This document shows positions 25,228 to 35,094 of a stretch of DNA of 35,094 nucleotides, in pieces (position 1 is the first letter of the stretch; each line of letters starts with the position of its first letter). The DNA comes from Betaproteobacteria bacterium (GTDB taxonomy: Bacteria > Pseudomonadota > Gammaproteobacteria > Burkholderiales > Ga0077523). Both the position numbers and the translations under genes were made by a program. The notes under the pieces were generated by a model that was not told the origin of the DNA, ran no database searches, and worked only from the letters and a program-made list of their open reading frames with translations. Location: the NCBI GenBank assembly GCA_025350245.1, contig JANXYG010000084.1, positions 1-35,094 on the forward strand, written 5' to 3'.

Positions 25228-26439
25228 ATGACCATGTTCCGCTTCGAAGCGGCCCAGGACGACGGGCGTCTGGAGCAAGGCGAGATCGAAGCCGACACCG
25301 CCCGCGCCGCGCGCACCGTGTTGCGCTCGCGCGGGCTGGTGCCGATTTCGGTGGCGGCCACCACCACGACCGGCGACGACCCCGCTCGCTCCAACACGCG
25401 CGCGGCATTGCGCGAGTCCGAGCTGGCGCTCGCCACGCGCCAGTTCGCGAGCCTGCTCGGCGCCGGCCTGCCGCTCGAAGCCGCGCTCACGACGTTGACC
25501 GAACAAACCGCGCACGAACCGCGGCACGCCGTGTTCCGCGAGGTTCGCGCCGACGTGATGGCCGGGCATCGGCTCGCCGATGCGCTCGCGCGGCATCCGC
25601 GCAGCTTTCCGCCGATCTACTGCGGCACCGTGGCGGCAGGCGAGCAGGCCGGCAACTTCGCCACCGTGCTCGAGCGCCTTGCCGGCTACCTCGAAGAGCG
25701 GCAGGCGTTGCGCGCGCGGCTGATCGCGGCCGCGACCTATCCGGCCATCGTCACCGTCGTGGCGCTGGGCATCGTGCTGTTCCTGATGACCTACGTGGTA
25801 CCGCAGGTGGTGCAGGTGTTCGAGCACACGCGGCAGGTGCTGCCCTGGCCCACGCGGGCGCTGCTGGCGCTGTCATCACTGCTGCGCGTTGCAGGCCTGC
25901 CACTGCTGCTGGCTCTGGCGGGCGGCATCTGGATCGCGCGGCGCGCGCTGCGCCGCCCGGGTCCGAAGGCCGCATGGGATCGCCTGCTGCTGCGACTGCC
26001 GGTGGTGGGTCCGCTGGTGCGCGGCATCGACACCGCGCGCTTTGCCTCTACGTTGTCGATGTTGACCGAGGCCGGCGTGCCACTGCTGCGGGCGCTCGCC
26101 GCCGCCGAGGCCACGGTGTCGAACACCGTGTTGCGTCAGGCGGTGTCGACGGCGGTGGAACGGGTGCGCGAAGGTTCGAGCCTGGCCCGCGCGCTGGCGC
26201 AGAGCAAGGTGTTTCCGCCGGTGCTGATCCGGTTGACCGATGTCGGCGAGGCCACCGGCGAGTTGCCAAAGATGCTGGCCCATGCCGCCGACAACGAAGC
26301 ACGGGCGGTGGAACGAAGAGCCACCGCCGCCGCTGCCCTGCTGGAACCCATGCTGATTCTGGTGATGGGGGCGGTGGTGCTGGGCATCGTGCTCGCCGTG
26401 CTCATGCCCATCATCGAGATCAACCAACTGGTCCGATAA
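25228..26439 (+). CDS. gspF: Type II secretion inner-membrane platform protein GspF
   Basis: A 403-residue polytopic protein with two T2SSF domains (about 70-190 and 270-395), each with a GEATGELP-type motif (AAGEQAGNFATVLERLA and DVGEATGELPKMLAHAA). Three membrane segments are visible at about 170-195, 210-235 and 370-395. GspF is the core of the inner-membrane platform rotated or moved by GspE. ATG 25228 comes 25 bp after the gspE stop. It ends the T2SS operon: its stop is directly adjacent to the stop of the convergent FecR gene. No gspO prepilin peptidase gene is in the window. Confidence 0.96.
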   Translation: MTMFRFEAAQDDGRLEQGEIEADTARAARTVLRSRGLVPISVAATTTTGDDPARSNTRAALRESELALATRQFASLLGAGLPLEAALTTLTEQTAHEPRHAVFREVRADVMAGHRLADALARHPRSFPPIYCGTVAAGEQAGNFATVLERLAGYLEERQALRARLIAAATYPAIVTVVALGIVLFLMTYVVPQVVQVFEHTRQVLPWPTRALLALSSLLRVAGLPLLLALAGGIWIARRALRRPGPKAAWDRLLLRLPVVGPLVRGIDTARFASTLSMLTEAGVPLLRALAAAEATVSNTVLRQAVSTAVERVREGSSLARALAQSKVFPPVLIRLTDVGEATGELPKMLAHAADNEARAVERRATAAAALLEPMLILVMGAVVLGIVLAVLMPIIEINQLVR

Positions 26440-27171
26440 TCAGTAATCGCGCCGCGGTACCGAATAGTCGTCACCAGGAAAAACAAATGGCGGCGTGCGA
26501 CCGACCAGGGTCTCGATCAGCATGAGTTCCTGGTCGTTGTGATTGATGAACGGGGCACGGCGGATGTTCTTGCCCGCGCTGGCGCCAGCCACGATGTAGA
26601 GCGGCTTGTCGTGATGCTTGGCCGACACCGTTTCGGTGCTCTGCTTGTCGGCAGTCGCCGCGATGTCGGTGACGCCGTAACAGGTGCAGAAGTAGGTCTG
26701 CTCGGGATCGGATTCAAGATAGACGCCGGTGCCACGGATACCGATGGTGGCCGTGAAGGTTTGCAGCCGCAGCGGCTGCGCCGACTTGCCGAACACCGCC
26801 AGCACGCGCCCGGTCAGCATTCGCAGGCCCGACACCACCAGTGCAGTGGCGCTGCTCTTCTGGATCTCAAGCTTGCTGGACGCCCGCAGCACGTAGGCAC
26901 TGCCGGCAACGGCGAACACCATCTCGCTGGCGGGGCCGGTCTCGACCGTATCGCCCGGAGCGATCGAACTGCTCAAGGTGGCTTTCGTGCCGTTGATCGT
27001 GCCGGTGCCGGAGAGGCGGTAGATCGACTGCCCCGCGGGCAGCTTCGACGGCGTGCTGCCGAAGACATCGGCGCGGGCGTTCATGCACGGAATGCCGGTC
27101 AGCGCCCCGAGCGACAGTGCATGCACGAGAATGCGTCGGCGCGGATCGTCGGCTTCGCCAGATTTGCTCAT
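26440..27171 (-). CDS. FecR-domain exported protein
   Basis: A 243-residue protein. The N-terminus has a possible twin-arginine export signal (PRRRILVHALSLGALTG, then cleavage near NARA). A FecR domain follows at about 40-155: a beta-rich core with SIAPGDTVETGPASEMVFAV, YVLRASSKLEIQ, GRVLAVFGK and the hallmark TATIGIRGTGVYLE. A CTC motif (162-164) and a short acidic region FINHNDQELML follow. In siderophore systems FecR relays a signal to an ECF sigma factor, but no sigma factor or TonB receptor is nearby and no inner-membrane anchor is visible, so classic FecR signalling is unlikely. It converges on gspF with no gap between stops. It might be a T2SS-exported or periplasmic protein; this is a guess. 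Confidence 0.8.
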   Translation of the reverse strand: MSKSGEADDPRRRILVHALSLGALTGIPCMNARADVFGSTPSKLPAGQSIYRLSGTGTINGTKATLSSSIAPGDTVETGPASEMVFAVAGSAYVLRASSKLEIQKSSATALVVSGLRMLTGRVLAVFGKSAQPLRLQTFTATIGIRGTGVYLESDPEQTYFCTCYGVTDIAATADKQSTETVSAKHHDKPLYIVAGASAGKNIRRAPFINHNDQELMLIETLVGRTPPFVFPGDDYSVPRRDY

Positions 27172-27316
27172 GGGTGTCTCGCTCCCGTTTCAAGAAAAGC
27201 GCCGGCGCATTGCCCGCTGCCATTCACCGCGCCAAATGATCCTAGCACGCCTCATGCCGATGGATTTGCCGGTGGCAGCAGCTTAATGCTTGCTGACTAG
27301 CGACATTGCTCAGCGT

Positions 27317-27421
27317 CCCTCACCCTCGGTCCCTCTCCCGGGGGGAGAGGGATGTCTACTGCTCCGGAAGGGGAGGTCTCCTGCTCCCTTCTCCCTCCGG
27401 GAGAAGGGTTGGGGATGAGGG
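27317..27421. repeat. Second repeat family: paired G/C-rich hairpins in the ettA-fecR gap
   Basis: Overall inverted ends CCCTCACCCTCGG and GGTTGGGGATGAGGG enclose two hairpins: CCCTCTCCC (27331-27339) with GGGAGAGGG (27343-27351), and a perfect 10-bp stem CCCTTCTCCC (27386-27395) with 27399-27408. This pattern is a common dispersed intergenic repeat in proteobacteria and is distinct from the other repeats here. The 340-bp gap 27172-27511 shows no gene besides it. Confidence 0.85.
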
Positions 27422-27511
27422 AAACCTGAGCGTTGATTGCGGGGTTGCGTTGTTGTGGGACAGTCTTGTGGTTGTTGCAGTCATCTGGAGGCGTAGGGCC
27501 GCACTTCATCG

Positions 27512-29176
<1,665 letters not shown>

Positions 29177-29265
29177 GAATCGGGGAACCTAGAGTGGAAA
29201 CGGACAGGCGCGATTATGCGGCGAACGGCGACCCGATCAGGCCATCGTCACGCCGGCGCGACGAT

Positions 29266-29907
29266 TCAGTTCGCGGCGCGGCGGCCGCGCAGGTACTCGA
29301 TGACGGCCGGCATCAGCGACAGCGCGATGATGCCGAGAATCACGAGTGTGAGGTTGTTCTTCACCACGGTCAGCCCGCCGAAGAAATAGCCGGCATACGA
29401 CAGCAGCGCGATCCACAGCACGGCGCCGATCACGTTGAAGCCGAGGAAGCGGCGATAGTCCATGCCGGCGGCGCCGCCCACGAATGGCGCGTAGGTGCGC
29501 ACGATTGGCACGAAGCGGGCAATGACGATGGTCTTGCCGCCATGGCGCTGGTAGAAGGCGTTTGCCGCGTCGAGATAGCGGCGGCGGAACAACCATGAAT
29601 CCTCGAAGCGGAACACGCGCGGACCGATCCAGCGCCCGATGCCGAAGTTGAGCGAATCGCCGAGGATCGCGGCGATGATCAGCGCCACCACCATGACGTT
29701 GATGTCGAGCGCGCCGGCACCGGCCAGTGCACCGGCCACGAACAGCAGGGAGTCGCCGGGAAGGAACGGCGTGACCACCAGGCCGGTCTCGCAGAAGATG
29801 ATCAGGAACAGCAGCGCGTAGATCCAGCGTCCGTGGTCATTGGCGAACTCGAGCAGATGCGCATCGAGGTGCAGGACCAACTGGAGCAACTGCGCGAACC
29901 ATTCCAT
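29266..29907 (-). CDS. DedA-family membrane protein
   Basis: A 213-residue polytopic inner-membrane protein with about five membrane segments. Family signatures are FCETGLVVTPFLPGDSLLF at about 38-56, LGDSLNFGIGRWIG at about 82-95 and GGKTIVIARFVPIVRTYAPF followed by GGAAGMDYRRF at about 122-152, including the acidic and arginine residues important in DedA proteins. DedA proteins are thought to act as proton-coupled lipid carriers (undecaprenyl phosphate or phospholipid flipping) and influence envelope stability. It follows secF by 27 bp on the same strand and may be co-transcribed with the sec genes. Confidence 0.93.
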   Translation of the reverse strand: MEWFAQLLQLVLHLDAHLLEFANDHGRWIYALLFLIIFCETGLVVTPFLPGDSLLFVAGALAGAGALDINVMVVALIIAAILGDSLNFGIGRWIGPRVFRFEDSWLFRRRYLDAANAFYQRHGGKTIVIARFVPIVRTYAPFVGGAAGMDYRRFLGFNVIGAVLWIALLSYAGYFFGGLTVVKNNLTLVILGIIALSLMPAVIEYLRGRRAAN

Positions 29908-29934
29908 GGCGCTAACCAGGCACGGGGAAGACGG

Positions 29935-30864
29935 TTATACGACGGCTTCTTCGCGCTTCTTCTCGGGCTTGACCAGGTCTTCGCGCTTGATGCCCAGCCA
30001 CATGACCAGCGGGCTCGCGACCAGCACCGACGAGTAGATGCCGAACAGGATGCCGATGGTGAGCGCCAGAGCGAAGTAGTGCAGGGTCTCGCCGCCGAAC
30101 AGCAGGATCGCTGTCACCATGGCCTGGGTACAACCGTGGGTGATGATGGTGCGCGAGATGGTGCTGGTGATGGCGTTGTTGATGACGTCGGGCACCGACG
30201 CCTTGCGCATCTTGCGGAAGTTCTCGCGGATCCGGTCGAACACCACCACCGACTCGTTCACCGAGTAACCCAGCACCGCCAGCACCGCCGCCAGCACGGG
30301 CAGCGAGAACTCCCACTGGAACAGCGCGAAGAATCCGAGAATGATGATCACGTCGTGCAGGTTGGCGATGATCGCGGCCACGCCGAACTTCCACTCGAAC
30401 CGGATCCACAGGTAGACCACAATGCCCGTCGCCACCAGCAGCAGCGCGAGCAGGCCGTTGTCGACCAGTTCCTTGCCGACCTGCGAACCGACGAAGTCAA
30501 CACGCCGAAGCTCGACCGCCGGGTCTTCCGCCTTGAGCAGCTTCATCACGTCTTCGGACAGCGTGGCGCCCGCCACATTTTTCTTGGCCGGCAGCCGGAT
30601 CAGCGCGGTATCCGAACCGCCGAAGTTCTGGACGGTGGCGTCGGACAGGCCGTTCTTCTGGAGGATGCCGCGCACTTTTTCGACATCGGCCGTGTGGCCG
30701 TAGCCCACTTCCATCACAGTGCCGCCGGTGAACTCGACACCGAAGTGCAGGCCCCTGGTGACCAGGAAGAACACCGCCAGCAGGAAGGTGATCAACGAGA
30801 TGATGTTGAACACCAGCGCATGGCGCATGAACGGGATGTCTTTGCGGATACGGAAAAATTCCAT
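29935..30864 (-). CDS. secF: Protein translocase subunit SecF
   Basis: A 309-residue inner-membrane protein with six membrane segments and a periplasmic loop. SecF joins SecD and YajC to use the proton-motive force to pull exported proteins through SecYEG. Visible features: N-terminal membrane segment (ALVFNIISLITFLLAVFFLV), FGVEFTGGTVMEVGY at about 46-60, and the conserved C-terminal SVNESVVVFDRIRENFR and NAITSTISRTIITHG motifs. ATG 30864 is 18 bp after the secD stop. Confidence 0.97.
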   Translation of the reverse strand: MEFFRIRKDIPFMRHALVFNIISLITFLLAVFFLVTRGLHFGVEFTGGTVMEVGYGHTADVEKVRGILQKNGLSDATVQNFGGSDTALIRLPAKKNVAGATLSEDVMKLLKAEDPAVELRRVDFVGSQVGKELVDNGLLALLLVATGIVVYLWIRFEWKFGVAAIIANLHDVIIILGFFALFQWEFSLPVLAAVLAVLGYSVNESVVVFDRIRENFRKMRKASVPDVINNAITSTISRTIITHGCTQAMVTAILLFGGETLHYFALALTIGILFGIYSSVLVASPLVMWLGIKREDLVKPEKKREEAVV

Positions 30865-30882
30865 GGCGCGTTCCCTGGGGCG

Positions 30883-32751
30883 CTACGCGGCGCCGACGGC
30901 GTTGCGTTTGTGCCAGTCGGTGTTGCCGATCGGCAGCTTGTCGAGCTTGCGGCGGCTGCCGTAGATCAGGTTCACCACGCCACGCGACACCACCACGGCG
31001 CTGAACATCGAGGTCAGGATGCCCAAGCAATGCACCACCGCGAAACCGCGCACCGGGCCGCTGCCGAACATGAACAGCGCGACACCGGCGATGAGCGTGG
31101 TGATATTGGAGTCGAAGATGGTGCCCCAGGCGCGCTCGTAGCCCGCGGTGATCGCGGCCTGCGGCGTGGTGCCGTTGCGCAGCTCTTCGCGGATGCGCTC
31201 GTTGATGAGCACGTTGGCGTCGATGGCCATGCCGAGCGTGAGCGCGATGGCCGCGATGCCCGGCAGCGTAAGCGTGGCCTGCAGCATCGACAACAGCGCC
31301 ACCAGGAGAATCAGGTTGGTGCCCAGCGCGAGCACCGAGATGACGCCGAACAGCATGTAATAGATCATCATGAAGATGCTGATCGCGCAGAAACCGAACA
31401 GGGTCGACTTCCAGCCCTTCTCGATGTTGTCCGCCCCCAGGCTCGGGCCCACGGTGCGTTCCTCGACGATTTCCATCGGGGCCGCCAGCGCGCCGGCGCG
31501 CAGCAGCAGCGACACGTCCTTGGCTTCGCTCACGCTCATGCGGCCGCTGATCTGGACCCGGCCGCCGCCGATCTCGGCGCGGATGACCGGCGCGGTGATG
31601 ACCTCGCCCTTGCCCTTCTCGACCAGCACCATGGCCATGCGCTTGCCGATGTTCTCGCGGGTGAGCTGCTGGAACACGCGCGCGCCCTTGCCGTCGAGAT
31701 TGATGTGCACCGCGGGCTCGTTGGTCTGCTGGTCGAAACCCGGCTGGGCGTCGGCGATGCTGTCGCCGGTGAGCACGACCAGCTTCTTGAGCAGCAGCGG
31801 CACGCCGCTGCGCTCATATAGCAGCTCGTCGCCGAGCGGAACATCGCCGTTGATCGCCGCCTGCACCGAGGTGGGATCGGCGTGGTCTTCGTCGACCATG
31901 CGCACTTCGAGGCTCGCGGTGCGGCCGAGAATGTCCTTGGCCTTGGCGGTGTCCTGCACGCCGGGCAACTGCACCACCACGCGGTCGGCGCCCGACTGCT
32001 GCACGATGGGCTCGGCCACGCCGAGTTCGTTGACCCGGTTGCGCAGCGTGGTGATGTTCTGCTGCAGCGCGTATTCCTGGATGCGCTTCTGCGCTTCGGG
32101 CCTGAGCGCCGCCATCAGGCTGAACTCGCCCGCGGCGTCCTGATCCTTCAGCACCAGATCGGGCAGGTCGCGCCCGATCAGGTCGCGCGCCTTGGTGCGC
32201 AACGCCTCGTCGCGAAACTTGACCTGCACGCTCTGGCCTTCGCGAGAGATGCCGGCGTACCGCACGTCCTTGTCGCGCAGGAGGCTGCGGATGTCGCCCG
32301 CGTAGCGATCGGCCGACTTGGTGAGCGCGCCGTTCATGTCGACCTGCAACAGAAAATGCACACCGCCACGCAGGTCGAGCCCCAGGTACATGGGCAGCGC
32401 ATTGATGGCGATCATCCACCGCGGGGCGGCCGGCTGCATGTTGAGCGCCACGACGTAGTCGTTGCCGAGGCTCGCCTGGATGGCGTCGCGGGCCTTGCCC
32501 TGGGTGTCGGTGTCGGCGAACCGCACCTTGACGCCGGTGACATCGAGCATGGCCCCGCGCTCTTCGATGCCGGCCTTGGCGAGCGCGGCGTCGACCCGGG
32601 TCATCAGCGCGGTGTCGACCTTGACGTTGGACTTGAGCGGCGACACCTGCACCGCCGGCACCTCGCCGAAGATGTTGGGCAAGGCGTACAACAGGCCGAC
32701 CGCGAGCACCACCGCGACCAGGAGGTACTTCCAGAGGGGGTAGCGGTTCAT
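30883..32751 (-). CDS. secD: Protein translocase subunit SecD
   Basis: A 622-residue inner-membrane protein of normal length. One N-terminal membrane segment (WKYLLVAVVLAVGLLYALP) precedes the large periplasmic P1 region, including LGLDLRGGVHFLLQVD at about 118-133 and LRNRVNELGVAEPIVQQSG. Five C-terminal membrane segments carry AIALTLGMAIDANVLINERI, with the Asp involved in proton transport, and REELRNG. It works with SecF and YajC in protein export, on which the T2SS and the lipoprotein in this window also depend. It starts 18 bp after the yajC stop. Confidence 0.97.
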   Translation of the reverse strand: MNRYPLWKYLLVAVVLAVGLLYALPNIFGEVPAVQVSPLKSNVKVDTALMTRVDAALAKAGIEERGAMLDVTGVKVRFADTDTQGKARDAIQASLGNDYVVALNMQPAAPRWMIAINALPMYLGLDLRGGVHFLLQVDMNGALTKSADRYAGDIRSLLRDKDVRYAGISREGQSVQVKFRDEALRTKARDLIGRDLPDLVLKDQDAAGEFSLMAALRPEAQKRIQEYALQQNITTLRNRVNELGVAEPIVQQSGADRVVVQLPGVQDTAKAKDILGRTASLEVRMVDEDHADPTSVQAAINGDVPLGDELLYERSGVPLLLKKLVVLTGDSIADAQPGFDQQTNEPAVHINLDGKGARVFQQLTRENIGKRMAMVLVEKGKGEVITAPVIRAEIGGGRVQISGRMSVSEAKDVSLLLRAGALAAPMEIVEERTVGPSLGADNIEKGWKSTLFGFCAISIFMMIYYMLFGVISVLALGTNLILLVALLSMLQATLTLPGIAAIALTLGMAIDANVLINERIREELRNGTTPQAAITAGYERAWGTIFDSNITTLIAGVALFMFGSGPVRGFAVVHCLGILTSMFSAVVVSRGVVNLIYGSRRKLDKLPIGNTDWHKRNAVGAA

Positions 32752-32768
32752 GCGGGGCTTCGAAAGAT

Positions 32769-33098
32769 TCAGTTGGCTTTGCGGATGGTGCCCTTGGGCA
32801 GCACCAGCTGGATCGAAGGCTTCTGCACCTTGACCTCGACCTTCTCGGCGATCTCGAGGCTGACGTAGGTGTCGCCCACTTCCGTGACCCTGCCGAGCAT
32901 GCCGCCACCGGCGACGACTTCATCGCCCTTGGCGATGTTGGCCAGGAGATTCTTGTGTTCCTTCGCGCGCTTGGCCTGAGGACGGATCATCAGGAAATAG
33001 AGCACGACGAACATCAACACGATGGGCAGCAGCCCGAAAAGATCCATCCCGCCAGGGCCGCTACCGGTTGCCTGCGCCCAAGCCTGCGAAAAGAGCAC
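32769..33098 (-). CDS. yajC: Sec translocon accessory subunit YajC
   Basis: A 109-residue protein with one membrane segment (about 20-40, LFGLLPIVLMFVVLYFLMI) followed by the hallmark IRPQAKRAKEHKNLLANI and a small cytoplasmic domain (GDEVVAGGGMLGRVTEV). It associates with SecDF. ATG 33098 has a good AGAGGAAAT ribosome-binding site. It is separated from tgt by 78 bp, the largest gap in the queA-secF run, with a possible hairpin in it. Confidence 0.96.
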   Translation of the reverse strand: MLFSQAWAQATGSGPGGMDLFGLLPIVLMFVVLYFLMIRPQAKRAKEHKNLLANIAKGDEVVAGGGMLGRVTEVGDTYVSLEIAEKVEVKVQKPSIQLVLPKGTIRKAN

Positions 33099-33112
33099 TG
33101 TGATTTCCTCTG

Positions 33113-33163
33113 AAAAAAGGTTTGCGGAGAGGGCCGATCAGGTCCGAACGGGCACCCCGCAAA
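33113..33163 (-). terminator. Possible hairpin with T-run between tgt and yajC (weak attenuator candidate)
   Basis: On the minus strand, TTTGCGG (33163-33157) can pair with CCGCAAA (33127-33121) around a 29-nt loop, followed two bases on by six T residues (33118-33113). The loop is long, so folding is uncertain. If real it would reduce read-through from tgt into yajC-secDF. Confidence 0.3.
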
Positions 33164-33176
33164 AGCGGCGGCGAGT

Positions 33177-35094
<1,918 letters not shown>

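Noticed and set aside
27317-27421. CRISPR-like or riboswitch structure
   Set aside because: There are only two unlike hairpins and no regular spacer pattern; it matches the common paired-hairpin intergenic repeat of proteobacteria.
29833-31821. 662-codon plus-strand open frame opposite secF and secD
   Set aside because: Histidine- and glutamine-rich low-complexity translation typical of an antisense shadow; secD and secF on the other strand are unambiguous.

Overview
This is a GC-rich chromosomal segment with proteobacterial gene content. The T2SS set with a divergent short gspC, the queA-tgt-yajC-secD-secF cluster, and several copies of a GC-rich palindromic repeat typical of Burkholderiales intergenic regions point to a betaproteobacterium, probably Burkholderiales or a close relative. 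That placement is inferred from family knowledge and not from a search. I see no tRNA, rRNA, CRISPR array, transposase or phage gene.

Layout. (a) 1-2177, minus strand: glutathione-dependent formaldehyde detoxification (adhC, fghA) followed by a partial TIM-barrel epimerase-like gene. (b) 2263-6071: two HipA-type kinase loci placed head to head. One is a classical hipB-hipA pair on the minus strand. The other, on the plus strand, is a single 614-residue protein in which an AbiEi-like winged-helix region is fused to a complete HipA kinase. The AT-rich 268-bp gap between them carries two copies of a 29-bp palindrome, one covering the ribosome-binding site of the fusion gene. (c) 6188-9265: prfC, rdgC and a VOC-family gene. 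(d) 9461-11151: a stand-alone small exported protein with its own promoter and terminator, and an SDR oxidoreductase bracketed by inverted copies of the repeat. (e) 11342-15503: an outer-membrane beta-barrel gene followed one base later by a 1066-residue lipoprotein that alternates four c-type haem modules with four PKD/Ig-like modules. (f) 15660-26439: a type II secretion system (gspC divergent; gspG-H-I-J-K-L-M-N-D-E-F). (g) 26440-27171: a FecR-domain exported protein convergent with gspF. (h) 27512-35094, minus strand: queA (partial), tgt, yajC, secD, secF, a DedA protein and ettA, i.e. housekeeping queuosine, Sec and translation genes.

The two most interesting parts are (b) and (e)/(f). 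In (b) two HipA kinases with different glycine-rich loops share one regulatory region, and one carries its own DNA-binding domain. In (e)/(f) a barrel plus a modular multihaem surface lipoprotein sits directly beside a T2SS, which suggests an outer-surface redox protein with its export or anchoring machinery. That functional link is inferred.

A dispersed GC-rich repeat occurs at seven places. One copy is translated as the N-terminus of HipA, and two copies separate otherwise overlapping T2SS genes.
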